Shown here: positions 1 through 5,594 of the stretch, piece after piece
How positions within the stretch are numbered: position 1 is the stretch's first letter
Layout: each line of letters begins with the position of its first letter
Source: Methanomicrobiales archaeon
GTDB taxonomy: Archaea > Halobacteriota > Methanomicrobia > Methanomicrobiales > JACTUA01
Direction of reading: 5' to 3'
Length of the DNA: 8,686 nt
Assembly: GCA_028678555.1 (NCBI GenBank)
Contig: JAJRDF010000051.1
Span: 1 to 8,686, forward strand
Position numbers and translations under genes: made by a program
The notes under the pieces: model-generated
Seen by the model: only the letters and a program-made list of their open reading frames with translations
What the model was told of the DNA's origin: nothing
Databases searched by the model: none

Positions 1-301
1 CCGCTTCATCGGCAGGGAACCGTTTTGTCGACAGGAGGGCGATGGTCACAGCGGGGTTCACGTGGGCACCGGATACCCGGCCGAGTGAATAGATAATCGC
101 GGCAAGGACGATGGCGAATGACATGCCGATGGCCAGCCAGTCCGCGAGACCACCGAGCATGCCGATCCCGATATTGAATGAGGTCGCCGGTTGCGTGCCG
201 TGGGCAAGCATCAGTGTGATCGCCGCTGCCCCCGCACCGAAGTAGATGAGAAGGGCCGTGCCCACACCTTCTGCCAGGCATCGGGTTGAGAGGGTCGCCA
301 T
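1..301 (-). CDS. Aquaporin / MIP-family channel, N-terminal 100 residues (3' end outside window)
   Basis: Membrane channel of the MIP (aquaporin/glycerol facilitator) family. The reverse strand from ATG 301-299 stays open to the window edge and gives 100 residues. There is a hydrophobic segment at about 10-32, another at about 55-75, and then the first half-helix signature GAHVNPAVT with Asn82-Pro83-Ala84, the diagnostic NPA box. The second NPA box and the selectivity-filter arginine would lie beyond position 1, so water versus glycerol (or other solute) selectivity cannot be judged. The start is fixed by coupling: the upstream gene's stop and this ATG share one base (TAATG at 303-299), so translation is probably coupled. 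Truncation is by the window, not by mutation. Family assignment is secure from the motif; substrate is unknown. Confidence 0.92.
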   Translation of the reverse strand, partial: MATLSTRCLAEGVGTALLIYFGAGAAAITLMLAHGTQPATSFNIGIGMLGGLADWLAIGMSFAIVLAAIIYSLGRVSGAHVNPAVTIALLSTKRFPADEA

Positions 302-513
302 TATTTCCCATCTCCGTACGCGGCGTTGCAGTCAGGGCAGAGCATCCGCGGCATCTTCCTTGGCAGCTTGCGTGACGGGAGCGGGTAACTCCCCTCCCAG
401 ACATCGACCTCCTTGCGGATCGTGTGTTTCATGCACGTCCCCATGCCGCAGGCGATACACACGGCAACGGCATCACTGTCTTTCCCCTCTTTTGCACACA
501 CATAACACTTCAT
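301..513 (-). CDS. DUF2180-like small cysteine-rich (zinc-ribbon-like) protein
   Basis: A 70-residue soluble protein that I recognise as resembling the DUF2180 family of small archaeal cysteine proteins; function unknown. Cysteines and a histidine come in four spaced pairs: Cys3-x2-Cys6, Cys19-x2-Cys22, Cys27-x2-His30 and Cys59-x2-Cys62. That is enough ligands for two zinc ions, arranged like a B-box or cross-brace finger (inference). The basic stretch between 31 and 56 (IRKEV, SRKLPRKMPR) could touch nucleic acid or lipid head groups. ATG at 513 is chosen over the longer ATG at 564 because a Shine-Dalgarno sequence GAGAGGTGA lies 5 bases upstream and the family normally begins MKCYVC. The stop overlaps the aquaporin start by one base, so the two are one transcriptional unit. 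No clear TATA box is visible in the 158 bases upstream. Confidence 0.86.
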   Translation of the reverse strand: MKCYVCAKEGKDSDAVAVCIACGMGTCMKHTIRKEVDVWEGSYPLPSRKLPRKMPRMLCPDCNAAYGDGK

Positions 514-671
514 GATCTTCACCTCTCCCCCTGCGGATTCCTCACCCGTATGCAGTGGATACATCTGGCATGAAAGGTGGGGAGATCCGCCGGTGCCGCG
601 GATGCATGCACCTCATATGGAGCAGATGCAGCGGCCACCGCTTGAAAATGAACGTATCACAGGATAACGCT

Positions 672-1406
672 TTACTTTTCTTCGCGGCCGGGTGGCTGCT
701 CCAGTCTCCGTTTCGCGAATTCGAAGTAATCCGGCACGATCTCGAACCCCAGGTAGTGCCTCCCCATGTCCCGGGCCACGACGGGTACTGTCCCGGATCC
801 CAGGAAGGGGTCCAGCACCAACTCACCCGGGCGGCTGGAAAACGTGAGGATCCGTTCCACCAGCTTGCGGGGGAGCTTCGTCGGCGTCTTCACCTTCCCG
901 GTCCAGTACTCCCGGTTGATCACCCACACATCCTCCGGATAGTGCTCGGCCTTGTGGAACCGGTACTGCTTCGGGTCCTTCACGGCAAAGAGGATATGGT
1001 AGTGGCTGGTCACGTATTTTTTCCGGGTGAAAACCCCGAACTGGTACTTCCATATCAGGTGGTTGATCGTGGTAAAACCGGTATCGTCCAGCGCCTGGAG
1101 CACGTCCCTGAGGCGGTTCCAGCCGGAAAAAACGTAGAGGGACCCGGTGGATCTCAGCACCCGGAAGGCCTGTTCCATCCAGTCCCGGCAAAATTCCAGA
1201 TAATCCTCCGGTGGGATCTCACGGTAGCCTTCCAGTACCCGGGATCCGGTCCGGTGGTAGTTGGTCCGGGCGGCACGGAATTCGATGGCAAAGGGAGGGT
1301 CGGTGACCACCAGGTCCACGATGCCGTCCGGGATCTCCCGGAGCAGCTCCCGGGCATCGCCGAGGAAGATTCCGTCGACAGGAAACCTTCCCGCACGTCC
1401 GTGCAC
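672..1406 (-). CDS. Site-specific DNA methyltransferase, N6-adenine/N4-cytosine type, beta-class motif order
   Basis: AdoMet-dependent DNA amino-methyltransferase of about 244 residues. The catalytic motif VVTDPPF is near residues 33-39 and the AdoMet-binding motif LDPFLGSGT is near 198-206. Catalytic motif first, then a central variable region (about 60-180, probable target recognition), then the AdoMet loop is the beta-class order. DPPF instead of SPPY leans to adenine-N6, but this is not decisive; the target sequence cannot be read from the protein. The C-terminal GFEIVPDYFEFAKRRL is typical of the family. GTG 1406 is preferred over ATG 1448: it has GGGAGG 10 bases upstream and leaves a 19-base gap after iorB, while the ATG would overlap iorB and has no ribosome site. 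No restriction endonuclease gene is adjacent, so it looks like an orphan enzyme. It probably lies in the iorAB operon. Confidence 0.9.
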   Translation of the reverse strand: MHGRAGRFPVDGIFLGDARELLREIPDGIVDLVVTDPPFAIEFRAARTNYHRTGSRVLEGYREIPPEDYLEFCRDWMEQAFRVLRSTGSLYVFSGWNRLRDVLQALDDTGFTTINHLIWKYQFGVFTRKKYVTSHYHILFAVKDPKQYRFHKAEHYPEDVWVINREYWTGKVKTPTKLPRKLVERILTFSSRPGELVLDPFLGSGTVPVVARDMGRHYLGFEIVPDYFEFAKRRLEQPPGREEK

Positions 1407-1425
1407 CAGGTGCAGGCCTCCCGTA

Positions 1426-2013
1426 TTACCGGCAGCTGGCCGCCGCATCCCGGCCCAGCTGGAACGCCTTCAGGTTCATCTCAATGGTCTTCGGGGGCAC
1501 CGAACGCTTCACCGCCGCTTTCAGGGCTTCGGCAGAGAGGGGGATGTGGGGGGACGCCGCCCCCACCATCACGATATTCTGGGTGAGGGGGCTCCCCGCC
1601 TCCAGGGCCAGCGCGTCCGCGTCCAGGGGGCAGAGGTCCAGGTCCTGCAGCTTCCCCAGGGCCTCCTCGACGGTGGGCACGGCGAGGCCCTGCATGAACG
1701 CAGAGGTGGGAACCACCATCTGCCGGTTCACCACCATCCTCCCCTTCGGGGCAAGGTAGTGCCGGTACCGGAGGGCCTCCAGGAGGTCGAAGGCAAGGAT
1801 CACCCCGGCTCCTCCGGGGGGAATCAGGGGGCCCAGAGTTCCCCCGATCCGGACATGGCATTCGACAGAGCCGCCCCGCTGGGCCATCCCATGGGTCTCG
1901 GCCGCCTTCACCGGCCGGCCCTGCGCCAGGCACGCCTCGCCCAGTACGTTGGAAGCGAGGATCACCCCCTGGCCGCCGACGCCGACGATCAGGACATCGC
2001 AGGTATCTGTCAT
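1426..2013 (-). CDS. iorB: Indolepyruvate:ferredoxin oxidoreductase, beta subunit
   Basis: Small (gamma-domain-type) subunit of indolepyruvate:ferredoxin oxidoreductase, 195 residues, the usual length. The enzyme converts indolepyruvate and other aryl pyruvates plus CoA to aryl-acetyl-CoA, CO2 and reduced ferredoxin, or runs in reverse. The N-terminus holds the glycine-rich VGVGGQGVILAS (about 10-21), followed by the conserved ETHGMAQRGGSVECHVRIG stretch (39-57) that marks this oxidoreductase domain. A strong Shine-Dalgarno GGAGGTGA sits 5 bases before ATG 2013, and the start overlaps the iorA stop by four bases (ATGA, 2013-2010), giving translational coupling at a 1:1 subunit ratio. Cytoplasmic. 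No anomaly seen in the reading frame. Confidence 0.96.
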   Translation of the reverse strand: MTDTCDVLIVGVGGQGVILASNVLGEACLAQGRPVKAAETHGMAQRGGSVECHVRIGGTLGPLIPPGGAGVILAFDLLEALRYRHYLAPKGRMVVNRQMVVPTSAFMQGLAVPTVEEALGKLQDLDLCPLDADALALEAGSPLTQNIVMVGAASPHIPLSAEALKAAVKRSVPPKTIEMNLKAFQLGRDAAASCR

Positions 2014-3782
2014 CGCTTCACCTCCTTCCCGATGGCCCCCGAGGGGCAGATCTGGGCACAGATACCGCAGCCCGAGCAGAGGCCGGTGATCACCGCCTTC
2101 TCGTCCCGGAACTCGATGGCCGGGCAGCCGAATTTCACGCAGGTCTCGCAGCCGGTGCAGACCTCCGGATCCACGGCATAGACCCCCCGACGGATCCCCG
2201 CCTTCCGGGCGGTGATCACGCAGGTCTGGCGGGCGATGATCACCTTCACCCCGTCGGTGGCCTTCGCCCGCTTCATCACGTCCAGCATCGTGGGGAGGTC
2301 ATGGGGGGAGATGGTCTCGACAAAGGTAACCCCGCAGGCCCGGCAGATGGCCTCCAGGGAGACGGGCGGCGACGGCTCCCCCGTGGCCGTCTCCCCGGTT
2401 CCCGGGTTGGGCTGGTGCCCGGTCATGGCCGTGATCCGGTTGTCCAGGATCACGACCGTCATCCGGGCTCCGTTGTACACGGCGTTCATGAGGCCAGGGA
2501 TCCCGGTATGCAGGAAGGTGGAATCCCCGATGGTACAGACCACATCCCTGGGCTCGCCGCTGTGGCTGATCCCACTTCCCACCGTGAGGGAGGCCCCCAT
2601 GCAGATGGTGGTGTCCACCGCCCCCAGCTGGAGCCCCAGCGTGTAGCAGCCGATATCGCTCGGGAAGATCCCGTCGCGAAAGACCCGCTTCATGGCATGG
2701 AACGTGGCACGGTGCATGCAGCCGGCGCAGAGGATCGGCGGCCGGGGCGGGAGATCCGGTACACTCTTCCCCGGCACAGGCACCGCGTCCTGCGGGATGA
2801 GACCCTCCTTTGCAAGAATCGAGGCCACCACCGCGGGGGAGAACTCCCCCTCCAGGGGAACCGAACCGGTCTTTTTCCCCCGGACCGGGACGGTTCCGGC
2901 CACCTGGAGCACCTGCTCCTCGATGATCGGATCGCCTTCCTCGAAGACCAGTACCCGGTCGTGCTTCCGGATCACGTCCTTGAGCCATGAAGGATCGATG
3001 GGATAGGCCCCTATCTTCACGAAGGAGACAGAAGGGGGCAGGTACTCCTGCACGTAGGCGGCGGCGATCCCGCCGGCGACCACGGCAGTCTTCCCCCGGA
3101 TCTCGGCCCGGTTGTAGCCCCGGTCTGCGATGGCCTTCACCACCAGGGGCTGCTTCTCGTCGAGCTTCCTGTGGAGGATCCGGGTATGGGCTGGGATCAC
3201 CACGTACTGCCGGGGGTCCCGGCGGAACTCGCCCTTCCGGTGGTCACTGGACACAGGGCCGAAGGTCACATCGGACCGGGAATGGCAGATCCGGGTGGTG
3301 GGGCGGAAGATCACCGGGATCCCCAGGGACTCGGAGAGGGCGAAGGCATCGATGAGCATGTCATGGGCCTCCTGAACAGAGGCCGGGTCCAGGCAGGGGA
3401 GCTGGGCGAACTTCGCGTAGCACCGGCTGTCCTGCTCGTTCTGGGAGGAGTGGGCGAAGGGATCGTCGGCACTCATGATGACGAAGCCCCCGGTGACGCC
3501 CGTGTAGGCGGAGGTCATCAGCGGGTCGGCGGCCACGTTCAGGCCCACGTGCTTCATGGTGGCCAAGGCCCGCTGCCCGCACCAGGCGGCGGCCAGGGCG
3601 TTCTCGAAGGCCACCTTCTCGTTCACCGACCATTCCACGTGCAGTTCCCGGTCCTTCTGGACCCGGAGGATATCGATCACCTCTGACGAGGGGGTGCCGG
3701 GATAGCCGGCCACGAGATCTGCCCCTGCCTCCAGGGCAGCGTGGGCAATCGCCTCGTTCCCGAGTGAATAACGCCGTTCCAT
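2010..3782 (-). CDS. iorA: Indolepyruvate:ferredoxin oxidoreductase, alpha subunit (thiamine diphosphate, two Fe-S clusters)
   Basis: Large catalytic subunit, 590 residues, close to the family norm. Residues 1-180 carry the pyrimidine-binding, PorA-like domain (GNEAIAHAALEAGADLVAGY, then YPGTPSSE at 27-34). Residues about 350-520 form the thiamine diphosphate domain: LCAGCMHRATF at 351-361 and the GD...N motif with Gly419-Asp420 and Asn448, 27 residues apart. The C-terminus is a 2[4Fe-4S] ferredoxin domain: Cys542/545/548/553 (the IorA-typical irregular CX2CX2CX4CP) and Cys569/572/575/579 (regular CX2CX2CX3CP). In methanogens the enzyme is linked to aromatic amino acid metabolism and assimilation of aryl acids through CoA esters. 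ATG 3782 is the first start after the promoter island; only a weak AGGGGCG ribosome site lies upstream. First gene of the iorA-iorB-methyltransferase unit. Confidence 0.97.
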   Translation of the reverse strand: MERRYSLGNEAIAHAALEAGADLVAGYPGTPSSEVIDILRVQKDRELHVEWSVNEKVAFENALAAAWCGQRALATMKHVGLNVAADPLMTSAYTGVTGGFVIMSADDPFAHSSQNEQDSRCYAKFAQLPCLDPASVQEAHDMLIDAFALSESLGIPVIFRPTTRICHSRSDVTFGPVSSDHRKGEFRRDPRQYVVIPAHTRILHRKLDEKQPLVVKAIADRGYNRAEIRGKTAVVAGGIAAAYVQEYLPPSVSFVKIGAYPIDPSWLKDVIRKHDRVLVFEEGDPIIEEQVLQVAGTVPVRGKKTGSVPLEGEFSPAVVASILAKEGLIPQDAVPVPGKSVPDLPPRPPILCAGCMHRATFHAMKRVFRDGIFPSDIGCYTLGLQLGAVDTTICMGASLTVGSGISHSGEPRDVVCTIGDSTFLHTGIPGLMNAVYNGARMTVVILDNRITAMTGHQPNPGTGETATGEPSPPVSLEAICRACGVTFVETISPHDLPTMLDVMKRAKATDGVKVIIARQTCVITARKAGIRRGVYAVDPEVCTGCETCVKFGCPAIEFRDEKAVITGLCSGCGICAQICPSGAIGKEVKR

Positions 3783-3848
3783 GGAAAACGCCCCTGAAAT
3801 CCCCTTCTCCCCGGGGATATCTCTTCCTTTGATTCTACATTCATAATC

Positions 3849-3856
3849 TATAAAAA
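3849..3856. promoter_or_regulatory. Candidate shared TATA box for iorA (leftward) and tRNA-Ile (rightward)
   Basis: The 108 bases between iorA and the tRNA contain one distinct AT-rich island around TATAAAAA (plus strand; TTTTTATA on the minus strand). Read rightward, a start site about 25 bases on would fall near 3876-3881, giving a tRNA leader of about 10-15 bases. Read leftward, the start would fall near 3825, giving a 5' leader of about 45 bases for iorA. A second AT patch (TATTATA near 3868) is too close to the tRNA 5' end to act as its TATA box. A small palindrome TCCCCGGGGA (3808-3817) lies in the presumed iorA leader. Assigned by spacing only. Confidence 0.5.
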
Positions 3857-3890
3857 CCCCTGTGCTCTATTATACCGGGTGACCACCCGA

Positions 3891-3964
3891 GGGCCCGTAG
3901 CATAGCCTGGTGGTGCACCCGGCTGATAACCGGGAGGTCGTGCGTTCGAACCGCACCGGGCCCA
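3891..3964 (+). tRNA. tRNA-Ile, anticodon GAT
   Basis: A complete 74-base cloverleaf folds by hand. The acceptor stem GGGCCCG pairs with CGGGCCC (7 of 7), the D stem GCAT with GTGC (one G-T), the anticodon stem CCCGG with CCGGG around the loop CTGATAA (anticodon GAT), and the T stem GTGCG with CGCAC around TTCGAAC. The variable loop is the ordinary short AGGTC. The discriminator is A and no CCA is encoded, so CCA must be added by tRNA nucleotidyltransferase. No intron is present. No clear oligo-T terminator follows before the next gene begins 27 bases downstream, so the two may share a transcript. Confidence 0.97.
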
Positions 3965-3991
3965 TATTCTCTGTCTCTCGGGGTGACAGGC

Positions 3992-4456
3992 GTGGATAAG
4001 ACCCAGAAATGGATCCTTGCCGTGGGCCTCCTGGTCTGCGTGGCGATGACGCTTCTTTTCGACGACGGGCTCTTCTATGCCCTGATCCTCATCGCGTTTC
4101 TCTTTGTCATTCTCTTCTCCCTGCAGATCATGCGGGAGACCCGGGGCCTTCCTGACATCACCTGCCGGCTCCAGGATGATGCCCGGGGGATCGTGGTCCG
4201 GAACCGGGGGAATGCGAAGGCAACGGCGATCCGCCTGGCTGTGGTACCCCTGGAGCTTGAGTTCGATATCCCCCCCCTGGAGCCCGAGGAGACGGCCACC
4301 GTTGCAATGCCCCACATGATCAGCGAGGCCAAGGCGGTCATCACCTTTGAGAACGAGGCCGGCAAGAAGTACTCCCGCACGGTCATGCTCTCGGCAACGG
4401 GAGAGAGCGAGGAGGACCTGCTGAAGCCCATGATCCCCCTCTTCGGCTGGAAGTGA
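3992..4456 (+). CDS. Two-TM membrane protein with a C-terminal beta-rich (CARDB/Ig-like?) domain, function unknown
   Basis: I do not recognise this 154-residue protein. Residues about 7-23 (WILAVGLLVCVAMTLLF) and 27-46 (LFYALILIAFLFVILFSLQI) are two strongly hydrophobic segments joined by a short FDDG turn, so a helical hairpin in the membrane is likely. Residues about 55-140 look like beta strands; the pattern IVVRNRGNAKATAIRLAV followed by FDIPPLEPEETATV resembles CARDB or other Ig-like folds (N-x-G-N-A...; L-x-P-x-E/G). This is a weak inference. With both helices crossing, that domain would be on the same side as the N-terminus, probably cytoplasmic given Lys3/Lys6. GTG 3992 is preferred over GTG 3983 because GGGGTGA lies 5 bases upstream. 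The gene lies 27 bases after tRNA-Ile and converges on the next gene with a 6-base gap. Confidence 0.82.
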   Translation: MDKTQKWILAVGLLVCVAMTLLFDDGLFYALILIAFLFVILFSLQIMRETRGLPDITCRLQDDARGIVVRNRGNAKATAIRLAVVPLELEFDIPPLEPEETATVAMPHMISEAKAVITFENEAGKKYSRTVMLSATGESEEDLLKPMIPLFGWK

Positions 4457-4466
4457 ACCGGTTCAC
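4453..4466. repeat. 14-base perfect palindrome containing both convergent stop codons
   Basis: GTGAACCGGTTCAC reads the same on both strands. Its two TGA triplets are the stop codons of the membrane protein gene (4454-4456, plus) and of the 173-aa gene (4465-4463, minus). The two genes are separated by just six bases. It may be a bidirectional 3'-end element or chance. Confidence 0.6.
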
Positions 4467-4984
4467 GCCTGGATATAGTCCAGCACCCGGCCCAGGGCAT
4501 CCACCAGGTCCTTCTGGTCCTGCAGGTAGTCCTTCATGGCCCGGTAGAGCATGAACATGACCTCCAGGCCGTAGATGTCCAGCACCTGGTCCGGCGTGAG
4601 GGGATTCAAAAACGAGTCCAGCAGCATCCCGTCGGAGCTGTACATGATCTCAAAGAACTTTCCCTCGTCGGAGAGGACACAGAACTGGTCCGTCACCTTC
4701 TTGCCGGGATCATCGGGGCGGTAGGGGGCAGGCTCGGACTTGCCCAGGACAATCATCTTCCGGGGATGGTACTGGGCATCGTAGGGTTCCCCCTTTCCGT
4801 CCAGTTTGGCCCGGTCCACCATCGTCATGCCGATCCGCTGCACCACCGGCACCGTGCTCCTGCCCATTTTCTCCAGGAGGGCTGCCGCCTTTTTCCTCAC
4901 GTCGGCGAGGAGCGGGGTGCTCTTCCGGTTCATCTCCTCCACCATGTCCAGGAGCTGATCAAAACCTTTCTCGATATCGTCCAT
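4463..4984 (-). CDS. Conserved-looking hypothetical protein, 173 aa, cytoplasmic, function unknown
   Basis: Not recognised. The frame is open further upstream to 5377, but ATG 4984 is the clear start: GGGGGAGG lies 5 bases before it and the divergent regulator promoter begins beyond. Residues about 1-60 are predicted helical with heptad-like spacing (FDQLLDMVEEMNRK, RKKAAALLEKM). The middle (70-125) looks beta-rich (KMIVLGKSEPAPYRP, FCVLSDEGKFFEIMYSSDG). The end (128-173) is helical again (VMFMLYRAMKDYLQDQKDLV). One cysteine (102), no signal peptide, no membrane segment. It is divergently transcribed from the DtxR-like regulator over a 123-base spacer that carries an inverted repeat, so it could be under the same metal control (inference). 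Base composition matches its neighbours. Confidence 0.85.
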   Translation of the reverse strand: MDDIEKGFDQLLDMVEEMNRKSTPLLADVRKKAAALLEKMGRSTVPVVQRIGMTMVDRAKLDGKGEPYDAQYHPRKMIVLGKSEPAPYRPDDPGKKVTDQFCVLSDEGKFFEIMYSSDGMLLDSFLNPLTPDQVLDIYGLEVMFMLYRAMKDYLQDQKDLVDALGRVLDYIQA

Positions 4985-5056
4985 GGGCGCCTCCCCCGGT
5001 ACCATCCACCCCGGCCCATGAATACCTATCGTTCCCCGTGCCGGGGCCGGAACCGG

Positions 5057-5079
5057 AAAGTTGGGTATGAGGCAACTTT
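5057..5079. promoter_or_regulatory. Candidate operator (inverted repeat) overlapping the dtxR-like gene's TATA region
   Basis: AAAGTTG (5057-5063) and CAACTTT (5073-5079) are perfect inverted 7-base arms around a 9-base spacer. The right arm runs into TTTTAT (5077-5082), the only TATA-like stretch in the divergent region. From there a rightward start site would fall almost on the ATG at 5108 (about 28 bases), consistent with a leaderless mRNA and with the absence of a ribosome site. Read leftward, GATAAAAG would give the 173-aa gene a leader of about 65-70 bases. A repressor bound here could block both directions. A GC-rich hairpin CCCCG-TGC-CGGGG (5034-5046) lies nearby. Operator function is inference. 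Confidence 0.5.
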
Positions 5080-5107
5080 TATCTGTCCGGGATACTGATA
5101 CCCCTGC

Positions 5108-5539
5108 ATGCAGGAGAGAGACGGCCTGGAGATTCCTCCCGCGAAGTCCCGGTACCTGGTCTCGCTCCTCCGGAGGGGGGGCCAGGCGAAGGTGGGGGAG
5201 CTCTCGGAGGAGTTCCACGTGGACCCCTCCACGGTGACGAAGTCCATCGCGGACCTGACCGGCCGTGGCTACCTCTCCCACCGGCCCTACGGCGGGGTGG
5301 AGCTGACAGACGAGGGTACCCGGTACGCCCGGTTCCTGCTCCGCAGGCACCGGATCCTGGGACTGCTCCTCTCCCACTTCGGGTTCACTCCCGACGATGC
5401 CTGCAGGGAGGTGTCACGGTTTGAGGATTATGTCTCCCGGGGCGCGGTGGACCGGATCTGCGCTTCCATGGGCCACCCGGTGATGGGCATCTGCGGGGAG
5501 ATCTCCCATGACAGCGACTGCTGCCCGGAGGAGGAATGA
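5108..5539 (+). CDS. DtxR/MntR-family metal-dependent transcriptional regulator, atypical metal ligands
   Basis: 143-residue DNA-binding regulator. Residues about 12-75 form a winged helix: AKVGELSEEFHVDPSTVTKSIADLTGRGYL is the family's helix-turn-helix and GGVELTDEGTRYA the wing and exit. Residues about 76-125 form the helical dimerisation region (RRHRILGLLLSHFGF...EVSRFEDYVSRGAVDRI). In my hand alignment to Bacillus MntR, His77 and Glu102 are kept (His81, Glu106), but Asp8, Glu11, Glu99 and His103 become Arg, Val, Ser and Asp107. The C-terminal tail adds Cys129, His134, Cys138 and Cys139 followed by an acidic end, a possible alternative metal site. There is no SH3-like third domain. The ATG at 5108 has no ribosome site and may be leaderless. 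Its position before cbiQOM suggests it senses Ni2+, Co2+ or a related metal and controls the transporter (inference). Confidence 0.88.
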   Translation: MQERDGLEIPPAKSRYLVSLLRRGGQAKVGELSEEFHVDPSTVTKSIADLTGRGYLSHRPYGGVELTDEGTRYARFLLRRHRILGLLLSHFGFTPDDACREVSRFEDYVSRGAVDRICASMGHPVMGICGEISHDSDCCPEEE

Positions 5540-5572
5540 GGGGATCCGGCAGGGCATGGTTCCCGGATCCCC
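5540..5572 (+). repeat. Perfect 10-bp inverted repeat between the regulator and cbiQ
   Basis: GGGGATCCGG (5540-5549) and CCGGATCCCC (5563-5572) are perfect arms around a 13-base loop, beginning on the base after the regulator's TGA stop. The transcript would form a very stable hairpin. It ends 9 bases before the cbiQ ribosome site (GGAGGCG, 5582-5588), so it does not hide it. No T-run follows, so a classical terminator is unlikely; RNA processing, stability or attenuation, or a protein-binding site, are options. A further CCGGATCCGG palindrome occurs at 5625-5634 inside cbiQ. Confidence 0.6.
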
Positions 5573-5594
5573 CGGCTGACCGGAGGCGAATCCC

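Noticed and set aside
585..603. Inverted repeat ATCCGC/GCGGAT in the gap upstream of the DUF2180 gene
   Set aside because: Six-base arms in GC-rich sequence are expected by chance, and no promoter element is aligned with it.
555..1586. Long plus-strand open frame (343 codons) opposite the methyltransferase and iorB end
   Set aside because: It is antisense to two genes with clear motifs, has low-complexity Pro/Gly/Arg-rich translation and no ribosome site. Long antisense frames are expected in GC-rich DNA.
1261..2181. Plus-strand open frame (306 codons) across iorB
   Set aside because: Antisense shadow of iorB and the iorA end; no recognisable domain and unlike the window's codon use.
5540..5594. 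Cobalamin or Ni/Co riboswitch before cbiQ
   Set aside because: The gap is 55 bases, too short for a cobalamin or NiCo aptamer; only a simple hairpin is present.
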